From: CAYNHF01 sp964397045
GTDB lineage: Bacteria; Actinomycetota; Acidimicrobiia; Spongiisociales; UBA5794
Direction of reading: 5' to 3'
DNA length: 64,000 nt
Assembly: GCA_964397045.1 (NCBI GenBank)
Contig: CAYNHF010000006.1
Location: 62,001 to 126,000 of the forward strand
The notes below the pieces were generated by a model. That model worked only from the letters and a program-made list of their open reading frames with translations, was not told the DNA's origin and made no database searches. Below are positions 8,384 to 17,833 of the stretch, one piece after another (position 1 is the first letter of the stretch; each line of letters starts with the position of its first letter). A program made the position numbers and the translations under genes.

Positions 8384-9535
8384 ATGCAGCTCAACCCCGT
8401 GCTGGAGAACCTCGGGGCCTACCCGATCGCGACCGTCCACGAACGAGCCCAGGCTCTGCGTGACGCCGGCGTCAAGGTCTTCGACTTCTCGATCGGCGAC
8501 CCACGCGAGCCGACTCCCGAGTTCATCGTGGCTGCGCTCAAAGATGGCGTGCCTGCGGTTTCGCAGTACCCGCTCACGGCCGGCCTACCGGAACTGCGTG
8601 GCGCTGTGGCGGACTACGTGCAGAGGCGTTTCGGCGTCACGGTCGATGCGGCAACTCAGGTGATTCCCACGTCGGGATCCAAGGAGGCGATCTTCAGCAC
8701 TCCGCTGGCATTCATCGACGCGGCGAGCGCAGACACCGTGGTCTACCCGACTCCCGGGTACCCGGTGTACGAGCGGGGCGCCCGCTTCGCAGGGGCTACG
8801 GTGCATCCGGTCGAGCTCGCGGACGACTTTGTGATGCGTGCCGACGATGTTCCTGATGAGGTGTGGGAACGCACTCGTATGGTCTGGACCTGCACTCCCA
8901 ACAACCCGACGGGGGCGGTGACGAACGCCGCCGATCTCGATGCGCTCCTCACCCGCGCCCGGACACACGACGCGCTGTTCCTGTCCGATGAGTGCTACGC
9001 CGACATCTATGAGACAGACGTGTATCCCACCGGTCCAGCTTCAGCGCTCCAGGTTGCCGGGGAGGGTGCCTCAGGTCTGCTCTGCTACCTGAGCTGCTCT
9101 AAACGATCCGGGATGACCGGCTACCGGTCGGGGGCCATCGTCGGTGATGAGCGGGCGATCGCGGCGCTGAAGCGGCTCCGCACGACCACCGGCACCGCCT
9201 CGCCCGACTTCGTGCAAGCGGCCGCGGTAGCTGCCTGGTCTGACGATGTCCACGCCGCGGCACGGCGAGACCTGTTTGCCAGGAAGCGCAAGATCGTTCG
9301 TGCGGCCTTCGATGCCGCCGGGGTCAAGACGGTCGAGTCGCACGCGGGGTTGTACCTGTGGGTTGCCGTGGATGATGACCTCGCAGCTGCTGCCTCGCTG
9401 CTGGAGGCGGGTGTCGTCGTGTCTCCGGGCCGCTTCTTCGGACCGGGTGGGGAAGGGTTCCTTCGCCTTGCCCTCGTACCTTCGCTCGAGGACTGCGCGG
9501 AAGCAGCAGACATCGTGCTGCGGAGCCTTGCCTGA
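8384..9535 (+). CDS. dapC: succinyldiaminopimelate aminotransferase (class I/II aminotransferase)
   Basis: 383-residue fold-type I PLP aminotransferase. The first of three coupled lysine-pathway genes, so the likely reaction is glutamate-dependent amination of N-succinyl-2-amino-6-oxopimelate. Visible are the PNNPTGAV motif, the aspartate in LSDECYAD, and the PLP lysine in SCSKRSGMTGYR. Its TGA overlaps the dapD ATG by 1 bp. No clear ribosome-binding site precedes the ATG at 8384, so a leaderless or short-leader message is possible. The assignment rests on family plus neighbours. By sequence alone it is only a class I/II aminotransferase. Confidence 0.86.
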   Translation: MQLNPVLENLGAYPIATVHERAQALRDAGVKVFDFSIGDPREPTPEFIVAALKDGVPAVSQYPLTAGLPELRGAVADYVQRRFGVTVDAATQVIPTSGSKEAIFSTPLAFIDAASADTVVYPTPGYPVYERGARFAGATVHPVELADDFVMRADDVPDEVWERTRMVWTCTPNNPTGAVTNAADLDALLTRARTHDALFLSDECYADIYETDVYPTGPASALQVAGEGASGLLCYLSCSKRSGMTGYRSGAIVGDERAIAALKRLRTTTGTASPDFVQAAAVAAWSDDVHAAARRDLFARKRKIVRAAFDAAGVKTVESHAGLYLWVAVDDDLAAAASLLEAGVVVSPGRFFGPGGEGFLRLALVPSLEDCAEAADIVLRSLA

Positions 9536-10341
9536 TGAGCGACCGTGCAGCCATCGAAGCCGCGTTTGCCGATCTCGAGCGCCTCGACGAGGCCGCGGAT
9601 GCGGTCGCCCACACGATCGCCGCGCTGGACACCGGTCGGTTGCGTGTTGCGGAGAAGGTCGATGGTGAGTGGGTTGTCAACGTATGGGTCAAGGAAGCGA
9701 TCATGCTGTACTTCCGGCTCTCCGGCCTCGAAACGACCCACGCCGGCCCGTTCGAGTACCACGACAAGATCCCGACGAAGCAGGCGCTGGCCGATCAAGG
9801 AATCCGGGTGGTGCCACCCGGGACGGTCCGCTATGGCGCCTTCTGTGAACCGGGTGTCGTGATCATGCCCGGGTACGTCAACATCGGCGCCTACGTCGGG
9901 TCGGGGACGATGGTGGACACGTGGGCGACCGTGGGGAGTTGTGCTCAGATCGGTACCGATGTACACCTGTCGGGTGGGGTCGGGATCGGTGGTGTCCTAG
10001 AGCCTCCCGGAGCCCTGCCCGTGATCATCGAAGACGGGGCCTTCATCGGATCTCGCAGCATCGTGGTGGAAGGCGTCGTGATCGAGGCGGGCGCGGTCCT
10101 CGGTGCCAACACTACCGTCACGTCGTCGACGCCCATCATCGACGTTACCGGGCCGGAGCCGGTGGAGACCCGGGGCCGGGTACCTGCCAATGCAGTTGTG
10201 GTTCCGGGCACCCGACCCAAGGCCTTTCCTGCGGGCACGTATGACCTGCAGTGTGCGCTCATCATCGGCAGCCGCTCGGAATCGACAGACCGTAAGACGT
10301 CGCTCAACGACGCGCTGCGCACTTTCGAGGTGCCGGTGTGA
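9535..10341 (+). CDS. dapD: 2,3,4,5-tetrahydropyridine-2,6-dicarboxylate N-succinyltransferase
   Basis: 268 residues. Transfers succinyl from succinyl-CoA to tetrahydrodipicolinate. The N-terminal region carries WVKEAIMLYFRLSG and GPFEYHDKIPTK. The C-terminal left-handed beta-helix has the hallmark GTMVDTWATVGSCAQIG and HLSGGVGIGGVLEP. This is the roughly 270-residue class typical of proteobacteria, rather than the longer (about 317-residue) DapD class known from mycobacteria and corynebacteria. It is translationally coupled to dapC (1-bp overlap) and dapE (4-bp overlap). Confidence 0.95.
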   Translation: MSDRAAIEAAFADLERLDEAADAVAHTIAALDTGRLRVAEKVDGEWVVNVWVKEAIMLYFRLSGLETTHAGPFEYHDKIPTKQALADQGIRVVPPGTVRYGAFCEPGVVIMPGYVNIGAYVGSGTMVDTWATVGSCAQIGTDVHLSGGVGIGGVLEPPGALPVIIEDGAFIGSRSIVVEGVVIEAGAVLGANTTVTSSTPIIDVTGPEPVETRGRVPANAVVVPGTRPKAFPAGTYDLQCALIIGSRSESTDRKTSLNDALRTFEVPV

Positions 10342-11390
10342 GGAGTCTGGAATCAACCCTCGTTGAGCTGGTGGATACGCCGTCTGTCACCGGCTCCGAG
10401 GCGCAGATCTGCACCCTCATCGCGAGCCGGCTGTTGCCGATCTGGACGATGGCCGGCGTGCAGCGTTTCGGAGATTCGATTGTCGTCGGGCAGCGCACCG
10501 GCAGACCGCTCGTTGCGCTGTACGGCCATACGGACACGGTCCCGTCACAAGGGAATGATTCGGCGCATGTCGAAGCAGGGCGTCTCTTCGGGTTGGGAGC
10601 CAGCGACATGAAGTCGGGAGTCGCGGTGATGATCCACCTCCTGGAGGATGCCGAGGTGCGTAGTGGCCCCTACGACGTCGTCGGCGTGTTCTACGACAAG
10701 GAAGAAGGGCCCTCCGCCGAAAACGGCCTCGAGGGGGTGTTGAATGCCGCTCCCTGGCTCGAGGACAGCGAACTGGCGATCGTGCTGGAGCCAACCGACC
10801 TTTCCTTGGAGCTTGGCTGCAACGGCACGCTGAATGCCGACGTGGTCTTCCACGGCCACGCAGCCCACAGTGCGCGTCCCTGGCTGGGCGTCAACGCCGT
10901 CACCAAAGCCGGCGACTGGCTGGCCCGCCTCGATGCCAGAGCACCTCAACCCGTGGCTATCCGCGGACTCGAGTACCTCGAGGTCTTCTCGGTGACCAGG
11001 GCGGCCGGTGGAATTGCCAACAATGTCATTCCGGCTTCGTTCACTGTGAACCTGAATCATCGTTTTCCGCCGATCTACTCGATCGAGCAGGCGGAAGCGC
11101 GGCTGCGCGAAGTCGCCGCGGATGCGGACGAAGTGACAATCACCGACCGCGGTCCTGCCGGCATCGTGCCGCTCGACAACGCCCTCGCCGAGCGGCTCGA
11201 ACGGCTCGCGGGGGGAAGAGTGGCCGCCAAACAGGGCTGGACCGACGTTGCCAGGCTATCGAGCCGGGACATCGACGCGGTCAACTACGGCCCAGGAGAG
11301 GTAGCGCTGGCCCACCAGCCCGGTGAGTCCGTGTCGCTCCAGAACCTCGAGGCGGCGTTCACCGCCCTCAAGACGCTCCTGACGGAGTAG
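10338..11390 (+). CDS. dapE: succinyl-diaminopimelate desuccinylase
   Basis: 350-residue M20-family zinc amidohydrolase that releases succinate to give LL-diaminopimelate, needed for lysine and peptidoglycan. Metal and catalytic motifs are seen: YGHTDTVPS, GASDMKSG, the general-base glutamates in DKEEGPS, and a late histidine in EVALAHQPGE. Start is GTG in a GTGA overlap with dapD. Its 3' end overlaps the convergent membrane-protein gene by 23 bp. Confidence 0.93.
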   Translation: MRSLESTLVELVDTPSVTGSEAQICTLIASRLLPIWTMAGVQRFGDSIVVGQRTGRPLVALYGHTDTVPSQGNDSAHVEAGRLFGLGASDMKSGVAVMIHLLEDAEVRSGPYDVVGVFYDKEEGPSAENGLEGVLNAAPWLEDSELAIVLEPTDLSLELGCNGTLNADVVFHGHAAHSARPWLGVNAVTKAGDWLARLDARAPQPVAIRGLEYLEVFSVTRAAGGIANNVIPASFTVNLNHRFPPIYSIEQAEARLREVAADADEVTITDRGPAGIVPLDNALAERLERLAGGRVAAKQGWTDVARLSSRDIDAVNYGPGEVALAHQPGESVSLQNLEAAFTALKTLLTE

Positions 11391-12009
11391 GCGGTGGTGC
11401 CGGTGCCGTCTCCGGCTCGAATGTGAGCAGGGGGAGGAACCACGCGACCAGGGGCCCCATCCCGAATGCGAACACGACGGTACCTACGCCGACGGTGCCA
11501 CCGAGAAGCCACCCGAGGACCAGCACCGTGATCTCGAGTCCGACGCGGACCCGTCCGATCGGGTACCCGCGCCTGGCCAGTCCGGTCATCAGCCCATCGC
11601 GCGGCCCGGGGCCGAGACCGGCACCGATGTAGAAGCCGGACCCGATACCGATGAGCAGCACTCCGACCAGCATCATGGTGGTTCGGATCCACAGCGGTTC
11701 CCCGCCGTAATCGAAGACGAACAACGTCGCGTCGATCACCAGCCCAATCAGGATCACGTTCAGGACCGTCCCCAGGCCGATCCGTTCTCGCAGCGGGATC
11801 CACAGCAGCAGCACAAAGAGCCCTGTGATGATGCCCACGGTGCCGATGGGGACTCCGGTTTGCTCTGCGATTCCCTGGTGCAGCACTTCCCAAGGTGAGA
11901 GGCCGAGACCAGCCATCACCATGATCGCGATCCCCAGGCCGAACAGCACGAGGCCGAAGATCAGGCGGGCGAGCCGGCGGCCCATCCGGGCCCGGGGTCG
12001 GGGGGACAT
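11368..12009 (-). CDS. YczE/YitT-type multi-pass membrane protein
   Basis: 213 residues from ATG 12009. The frame is open further upstream but that part is hydrophilic, arginine- and proline-rich and unlikely to be coding. Several membrane helices are visible, with the family-type segments GLGLSPWEVLHQG near the start and GAGLGPGPRDGLMTGL later, as in YczE-like proteins of actinobacteria and firmicutes. Transport or regulatory role unknown. It ends inside the 3' end of dapE in convergent orientation and lies about 100 bp downstream of the surface-protein operon on the same strand. Confidence 0.75.
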   Translation of the reverse strand: MSPRPRARMGRRLARLIFGLVLFGLGIAIMVMAGLGLSPWEVLHQGIAEQTGVPIGTVGIITGLFVLLLWIPLRERIGLGTVLNVILIGLVIDATLFVFDYGGEPLWIRTTMMLVGVLLIGIGSGFYIGAGLGPGPRDGLMTGLARRGYPIGRVRVGLEITVLVLGWLLGGTVGVGTVVFAFGMGPLVAWFLPLLTFEPETAPAPPPTPSGAS

Positions 12010-12109
12010 GGGCTGGAGGCTAGAGACATCCGGGCGCACCGATGGCGGGGTAGGGACCCCGCCATCGTTCTCTTTCACCCAGTCCGAAATCGGGGGCTTG
12101 CGGCTCTGT

Positions 12110-12763
12110 CTACGGGTGCGTGGCTTGTGCGGTCCAGCGGATCGTGCCCCACGGCTCGCCGCCACTCGGCGGTGCGGTCGTGATGATGGCCGCGGTATCG
12201 ACAACAAACGCCAGTGATCGGACTTCGGTGTTCGCCATCGGGATCTGAGTATTCGTGCTGTTCACGTTTCCCGCCACCACGGTGAGCATCAGCTCCCATT
12301 GGCCAGAAGGCGGAAGCGTGGTGATGGCCGCGGGGTCGATCGTCGACATGTAGATGGCAACGTCGATGTCGTTCCATACGCTGGAAGGAACGGACGGCTC
12401 CAATACGGCTCCACCGAATGCGTCGTTCTCGCCGACGAGGGTGACGTCCAGAACGTGGCCACACGAATTCAGGATGTGGACTGCATCCGAATAGATGAGC
12501 CGGTCTCCGGCGAATCCCTCGAGACCCACGGTCTCCTGGAGCAGAGAGACGCCTCCTCCGGCGATCGTTCGGTTGCCGTCGAAGGCCACATAGCCGGAGG
12601 TGTTGAGGGTGTCCGTCCCCGCGACCTTGGTGAAGCACGCTGCGTTCAAATCGAGTTCAGCTGCCATGAAGTTCTGAGTTACCACGGCGGCTGCCGCCGG
12701 CACTGCGATCATCATCAGCGCAATGATGATCGCCGCTGATCGACGGGTCATGCGTAGTTTCAT
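12110..12763 (-). CDS. small exported protein of the DUF2341 surface operon
   Basis: 217 residues from ATG 12763, preceded by an AGGAAAG ribosome-binding site. An arginine-containing signal peptide (about 1-28, ending in a run of alanines) is followed by a beta-rich domain with two cysteines (NAACFTK, LNSCGHV) that could form a disulfide. The order of signal peptide, short N-x-F-x-A, then LDL, then a GD...N strand vaguely recalls TasA/camelysin fibre proteins. That is a shape-level resemblance only. It overlaps the upstream membrane-protein gene by 4 bp (ATGA), so it is co-translated with it. Function unknown. Confidence 0.72.
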   Translation of the reverse strand: MKLRMTRRSAAIIIALMMIAVPAAAAVVTQNFMAAELDLNAACFTKVAGTDTLNTSGYVAFDGNRTIAGGGVSLLQETVGLEGFAGDRLIYSDAVHILNSCGHVLDVTLVGENDAFGGAVLEPSVPSSVWNDIDVAIYMSTIDPAAITTLPPSGQWELMLTVVAGNVNSTNTQIPMANTEVRSLAFVVDTAAIITTAPPSGGEPWGTIRWTAQATHP

Positions 12764-13392
12764 GTTTGTCTTTCCTCCATGGCGTCTTCCCATGCCGCCA
12801 GCGGCATATAGCTTCTCTCTTCATCGGCCACATAGCGTGGGATCTTGAGCAGGAGAATCAGCAGCCCGACTCCTATGAGAAGCTCGAACACTGTGATCCA
12901 CGCCAAGTCCCAGCGAACGACTTGCGACCACGCAAAGTGTCTGACGGTCTCCAGGAGGAAGGTTTCGAAGGTGAGAACCAGCCCCAGAGCGATGCCCAGG
13001 ATGCGCATTCGCGTCCAGCGCGGGCGGACCGTCGGGATGACCATCAGTACGACGGCGGCAAAGGCCATGCCCACCGTCGACATCGTCACGATGGTGGTGA
13101 AGGTGACTGGGTCCGCCACGATCGCGAAGTACGGCACGAAACCCCATCCGAAGCGGACCCCGATGGTGGCGCCTTCGAAATTGGCGATCAGGAGTACCCA
13201 GGCGACCTTGGCCATGAGCACGGTCAGGCTGGCGATCGCGGCGGCCCAGACGAGTTCCTCGTAGCGCGGTTCATCTATCGTCGGAATCTCGGCCGAGATT
13301 CCGGATTCGGGTTCGTAGCCCCCTGGAACGAGGGGCGCGGCGAGATGTTCGAGAGAGGGCGCTTCGTGCGCTTGTGGGTCTTGAACTTCCAT
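12760..13392 (-). CDS. four-helix membrane protein of the DUF2341 surface operon
   Basis: 210 residues. A hydrophilic N terminus of about 43 residues is followed by four predicted membrane helices, roughly 46-70, 84-112, 122-146 and 158-182, and a short charged cytoplasmic tail. No active-site pattern of a signal peptidase, sortase or rhomboid protease is visible. Its ATG shares one base with the TGA of the upstream 827-residue protein, and its stop overlaps the next gene by 4 bp, so the three are one translational unit. A role in anchoring or assembling the two exported partners is inference. Confidence 0.75.
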   Translation of the reverse strand: MEVQDPQAHEAPSLEHLAAPLVPGGYEPESGISAEIPTIDEPRYEELVWAAAIASLTVLMAKVAWVLLIANFEGATIGVRFGWGFVPYFAIVADPVTFTTIVTMSTVGMAFAAVVLMVIPTVRPRWTRMRILGIALGLVLTFETFLLETVRHFAWSQVVRWDLAWITVFELLIGVGLLILLLKIPRYVADEERSYMPLAAWEDAMEERQT

Positions 13393-15875
13393 CAGGAGTC
13401 CCTGAGCTCGACTGTGCTGTCTCCTTGCATGAATATCGACCCCGGGCCTGCGACATTGAGCTGCCAGCGAGTTTCGATTGCCACGGCTGGTCCTGCAGTC
13501 TTGTGGTGGTCAAAGACGATCGAGTGGGGAGAGGCCGGGTCGAATGGGATCGAGGTGGGGCTCGCGACGGACTCGGTCCACTGGACGGAGTCGAGGCCGG
13601 TCGCGACATTCTCCAGGCGAAGGGCCCCCGAGGCCAGACTGGTCCAATCACCGCCCATGACGAGAAGCTGAGAGGTACCGACCGCGCCCGCATCGCTGCG
13701 CACTCGCACTAGGTACGTTGTCAGCGGGCTGGCGGTTGGATCGACCACTACCAGCGATGCAGGAGCTCCGGCACCGCGAGCGACGAGTGGCAAGGTGTGG
13801 TCGACCGCAATCCGATCGATCTGGGGGCTCGTCCCCACCCGATCCGAGGTTGTCATCGTGATCTGAAGCCGGAGGTAGCGATCGCCATCGTGATCGAAGT
13901 CGAGCACGGAAGGCAGATCCCCGATCGTCCAGTAGTCCGTAGTGAGCCCATTTGGTCCCACGAAATCGAATGGCCCGGGTGTGGCCGCCGTCGCCACGCG
14001 GATTTCGAGTGTGCCGAGGGCGGGGTCGATGCCGGCGAAATCGATCTCCCCGTAAATGCCACTACCGGTGGTGCCGGTGTCGATGTCATCGCTCGTCCAC
14101 ACGCCGCTCGGTTCGTAGAGGCCCTCCGGGGATCCTGCGCTCGAAACTGCGGGGGCCGGATAGGTGTACTGACGACCCTGTTTCATTCCGATCAGAACCT
14201 TCTCGTCGCTGGTCGTGTTGGCCTCGAAATACCCGTAGAAGGCCGTCCCATTCGAGCTGAGGTGGATGCCCCGCGCACCTCCTGCCGCAGTGGCTGTCGA
14301 GTCGAGGCCCTTGCCGGGGCCGGTGCCCGTACATGCGAACGTTCGGGTTCCACCGCTCGGTGCCGTCAGCGTGATCTGTTCAGATCCGCCGATGCAGCTC
14401 GTGGCGATGTACTGGGAGGAACCGGAGACCCAGTAGTCCTTGTTCAGCTCCCTCCCGGGGAGGAAGACCGTTGATTCGTTGCCGTCACCGTCATCCTGCT
14501 GCAGCGCCCCGACGCGGCCGGCACCGACGACCCGCCAGGCGTCTGCCGGGCCGCCCCCCGCGACGCCCCCGCCTGCCACCTCGGTGCTGAAGCCCGCAGT
14601 CAAGGTGGCAGTGAGGCCGCCACCTGCCGAGTCGGTGTAGGAGGCGGTATCGGTGGTGAGCGACCCCAGCCGCCCGGTCTGCGAGTGCACCCCGTACAGC
14701 GGATCAGTACTCGCCGGATAGATCGGCGTTGCGTCTTCTGCCCCCGCGTGATGGGTCACGAGCACAGGTCGAGTCGCCCGGATGATGGCTGCGTTCGAGA
14801 GACTTATGTCACCCGATGCGTCTGTGAAGGACGTCCCGTCGGCGACGGTGAATGCGGCGAAGGGGGGGTTGGCGCCATCCGCGATGGTGACGTCTGCATC
14901 TCCGAACGGGGCGTAGATCGAGAATCGATTCACGCCGCGGTCTGTGGGTACGACGAAGTCGGTGCCCGCAAACGAGATGGGAACCAGAGCGTCGAAGCCG
15001 TCTGCTGCGCCGTGGGCTGCGACGGGTCCCTTGACCTCGAACACGGAAGCCGCCGTAGTGCCTCCGGCGCCGAACGTCGCGCGGTCACCGGCGGTCGCAA
15101 GTGCGACGATTGTCCCGCCGCGGCGTACTTCGTTTCCTGCGGTGTAGCTCACCACATCCACCGCTGAGCCCGGCGAGTCGAACCGCTCCGACACCGCGTA
15201 GTAGATGGGCTTGAACGTGGTGTAGGTGAAGACGGCAGCCTCGCTGTGATTGGTTGGTGCGGCGAGGATGCCCGGTGCGTAGTTGTAGTAGAAGCAGAAG
15301 TGTGTGGAGCTGCCCGCAAGGATCTCGTCCATCTGCACCCAAATCGTCGAGGATGTCTCCTCCCACACGGGCAGCAGGGCTCCTAGCTTCGATACGGCTC
15401 GTAGATCGCCGTGGTCCGCTTGCAGGACACCGGCGGCTACGAGCGCTGCGAGGTCGAGGCTCACGCGCAGCGGGTATTCGCTGACGTCGGAGCCGCTGCC
15501 TGCCATGCCGATTCCGAAGCAGGTCCTGGTTTCCCAATCCTCGTCCCACCACGGCCTGGTCGGATCGGGGTCGGACACTCCGGGCGGCCCGCGACGGGCC
15601 AGGGTCAGGGAATCGGCGACGCCCCGGGCGGTGGTACCGGAATGAGTCCCCGCAGAATCAAAATCCGAGTCTGTCGACCAGGACGCCGCCGTTCCAAGCT
15701 GATAGTCGTAGAAGCCAACCAGGGGTGGGTTGAGCCGCACCTCGCTGCGCAGTTGGTTGTTCTCATCGACACCGGCCTCCGCAACCCCGATCTGGGTGAA
15801 GAAGAGCGCACCGGCCAGCGCGACGATGTACCACCGTCGCGTCGCGGCCGTTCTACGGAACCGGCGAATATGCAT
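13392..15875 (-). CDS. large exported DUF2341-type surface protein
   Basis: 827 residues from ATG 15875. The signal peptide MHIRRF...GVAEAG decides this start over the arginine-rich upstream open frame. The motif WWDEDWETR at 109-117 and the following strand-rich region match the start of DUF2341 domains, which bind or build extracellular structures in archaea and bacteria. The rest is beta-rich, glycine- and threonine-rich, with about four pairs-worth of cysteines. A segment with VLVTHHAGAEDATPIYP recurs in IgGFc-binding-like proteins. No LPxTG or C-terminal membrane anchor is visible. First gene of a three-gene operon; exact role unknown. Confidence 0.8.
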   Translation of the reverse strand: MHIRRFRRTAATRRWYIVALAGALFFTQIGVAEAGVDENNQLRSEVRLNPPLVGFYDYQLGTAASWSTDSDFDSAGTHSGTTARGVADSLTLARRGPPGVSDPDPTRPWWDEDWETRTCFGIGMAGSGSDVSEYPLRVSLDLAALVAAGVLQADHGDLRAVSKLGALLPVWEETSSTIWVQMDEILAGSSTHFCFYYNYAPGILAAPTNHSEAAVFTYTTFKPIYYAVSERFDSPGSAVDVVSYTAGNEVRRGGTIVALATAGDRATFGAGGTTAASVFEVKGPVAAHGAADGFDALVPISFAGTDFVVPTDRGVNRFSIYAPFGDADVTIADGANPPFAAFTVADGTSFTDASGDISLSNAAIIRATRPVLVTHHAGAEDATPIYPASTDPLYGVHSQTGRLGSLTTDTASYTDSAGGGLTATLTAGFSTEVAGGGVAGGGPADAWRVVGAGRVGALQQDDGDGNESTVFLPGRELNKDYWVSGSSQYIATSCIGGSEQITLTAPSGGTRTFACTGTGPGKGLDSTATAAGGARGIHLSSNGTAFYGYFEANTTSDEKVLIGMKQGRQYTYPAPAVSSAGSPEGLYEPSGVWTSDDIDTGTTGSGIYGEIDFAGIDPALGTLEIRVATAATPGPFDFVGPNGLTTDYWTIGDLPSVLDFDHDGDRYLRLQITMTTSDRVGTSPQIDRIAVDHTLPLVARGAGAPASLVVVDPTASPLTTYLVRVRSDAGAVGTSQLLVMGGDWTSLASGALRLENVATGLDSVQWTESVASPTSIPFDPASPHSIVFDHHKTAGPAVAIETRWQLNVAGPGSIFMQGDSTVELRDS

Positions 15876-16049
15876 TTGAACTCTGCGGGGTCGACTCAAA
15901 GCGCGGTTCCACCTGCGGCGAAACCTTCCTCCATAAGGTCGGCATCCCTTCTGATGTTCTTGAGAGGTGCTGGTACGGACCCCAGACACTGCCTGCCCCC
16001 GGGTGAGTCGGCAGCCGGCACGAATTCGGCTCCGGTTAGGCTTCCGGCC

Positions 16050-16355
16050 ATGCCCGTGGAAATCGATATCGCGCACGTCGCCAAGCTCGCCCGGATCGCT
16101 CTGACGCCGGAGGAACTCGAGCAGTACGCCCGGCAGTTGGGCGATATTCTCGAACACGCCGAAAGGGTTCAGGCGATCGCCACCCCGGAGATCCCGCCCA
16201 CCTCGCATCCACTCCCGATGACGAACGCCTTTCGGGATGACGAGGTCCGACCCTCGCTCGATCGCAGCGAGGTACTCGAGATGGCCCCCGATACGGTCGG
16301 GGAGTACTTCCGGGTCCCCCGGATCCTTGGTGACCAGCCGGAAGACGGCGCATGA
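16050..16355 (+). CDS. gatC: aspartyl/glutamyl-tRNA amidotransferase subunit C
   Basis: 101-residue GatC, which wraps around and stabilises GatA in the GatCAB amidotransferase. Typical features are IAHVAKLARIALTPEE at the N terminus and a late R...DEVRPSLDR segment. ATG 16050 gives the standard N terminus. It overlaps gatA by 4 bp. The upstream gene is divergent, with a 174-bp gap holding the promoter region. Confidence 0.94.
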   Translation: MPVEIDIAHVAKLARIALTPEELEQYARQLGDILEHAERVQAIATPEIPPTSHPLPMTNAFRDDEVRPSLDRSEVLEMAPDTVGEYFRVPRILGDQPEDGA

Positions 16356-17833
16356 CGGACCTCGCTGATCTGACGATCACCGCCGCCGGCACCGGGTTGC
16401 GGGAAGGTGAGCACACCTCGGTAGAGCTGCTCGATGCGGTGATACGCCGCGCTGCAGTCACCGAAGCCCATCTGCACGCGTATCTCACCTTGGATCGTGA
16501 GGGGGCGCGTTCGGCTGCTGAGGCGGCGGATGCCGATTTCGCCGTCGGCGTTGACCGGGGGCCGATGCAGGGCATCCCGATCGCACTCAAGGACAACATG
16601 TGCACCAGGGGAACCGAAACCACCTGTGGCTCCCAGATGCTTTCCGGATATCGGCCGCCATACGACGGCACCGCCGTAGCCCGCCTGCGCTCTAGGGGCG
16701 CCGTGGTTCTCGGCAAGACCAATCTCGATGAGTTTGCAATGGGTTCCTCGACTGAGAACAGCGCGTATGGGGAGACTCGCAACCCCTGGGACAGCAGTCG
16801 GGTACCGGGCGGCTCTTCGGGAGGGTCCGCTGCCGCGGTGGCGGCCGGCTCAGCGTTGGGAGCCTTCGGGTCGGATACGGGAGGATCGATTCGGCAGCCT
16901 GCCTCACTGTGCGGCATCGTCGGGATGAAACCGACCTACGGGCTGGTCAGCAGATACGGCCTGATTGCCTTTGCGTCCTCGCTGGACCAGATCGGGCCGC
17001 TCTCGAAGTCGGTGGAGGACGCAGCCCTGATGCTTGAAGCCGTTGCCGGACACGACCCCCATGACGCCACCAGCTATCGGGGCGAGTATCCCGAGATCGG
17101 TTCGGGTCTGGGGACCGGGATCGCAGGGCTCCGGGTAGGCGTCGTCACCGAACTCGTTGGTGACGCTATCGACAACGAGGTGCTGCAAGCGACGCGCAGC
17201 ATGATTGAGGCGCTGGCCGGCGCCGGTGCCGAATTGGTCGAGTTGTCTCTGCCTTCCTTCGAGTATGCCCTCTCGGCGTATTACCTGATTGCGCCTGCAG
17301 AGTGCTCCGCCAACCTGGCTCGCTACGACGGGGTGCGATACGGTGTCCGCCGGGATGGGTCAACCACCGAAGAGATGATGGCGGCGACCCGGGCAGACGG
17401 CTTCGGCCCTGAGGTGATCCGACGGGTATTGCTCGGCACCTATGCCCTCAGCGCCGGCTACTACGACGCCTTCTACGGCTCCGCCCAACGCGTTCGCACC
17501 CTGGTGCGGCGCGAGTTTGCGGCTGCGTACGAGCAGGTGGACGTCCTGGTGTCACCGACCAGTCCGACCACGGCTTTCCCGATTGGGGAGCGAGCCGCCG
17601 ATCCGATTGCCATGTACTACTCGGACGTCTGCACTATTCCGTCCAACCTGGCAGGCGACCCCGCCATCTCGGTTCCGGTGGGTCTGGATTCGCAGGGGCT
17701 GCCGATCGGCTTTCAGGTGATGGCGCCGGCGCTGGGCGAGGCGACACTCTTGCAGGTGGCCTCCGAGGTGGAGCGCCTGGCGGACTTCTCTGCCCGCGCC
17801 ACCCTCGCAACGTCCCAGGCAGAGCTGCCATGA
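16352..17833 (+). CDS. gatA: aspartyl/glutamyl-tRNA amidotransferase subunit A
   Basis: 493 residues. The glutaminase subunit, which frees ammonia for the amidation of Glu-tRNA(Gln) or Asp-tRNA(Asn). The amidase-signature triad is present: lysine in IALKDNMC, cis-serine in GGSSGGSAAA, and the nucleophile serine in GSDTGGSIRQP. ATG start in a 4-bp overlap with gatC, and its end overlaps gatB by 4 bp. Confidence 0.96.
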   Translation: MTDLADLTITAAGTGLREGEHTSVELLDAVIRRAAVTEAHLHAYLTLDREGARSAAEAADADFAVGVDRGPMQGIPIALKDNMCTRGTETTCGSQMLSGYRPPYDGTAVARLRSRGAVVLGKTNLDEFAMGSSTENSAYGETRNPWDSSRVPGGSSGGSAAAVAAGSALGAFGSDTGGSIRQPASLCGIVGMKPTYGLVSRYGLIAFASSLDQIGPLSKSVEDAALMLEAVAGHDPHDATSYRGEYPEIGSGLGTGIAGLRVGVVTELVGDAIDNEVLQATRSMIEALAGAGAELVELSLPSFEYALSAYYLIAPAECSANLARYDGVRYGVRRDGSTTEEMMAATRADGFGPEVIRRVLLGTYALSAGYYDAFYGSAQRVRTLVRREFAAAYEQVDVLVSPTSPTTAFPIGERAADPIAMYYSDVCTIPSNLAGDPAISVPVGLDSQGLPIGFQVMAPALGEATLLQVASEVERLADFSARATLATSQAELP

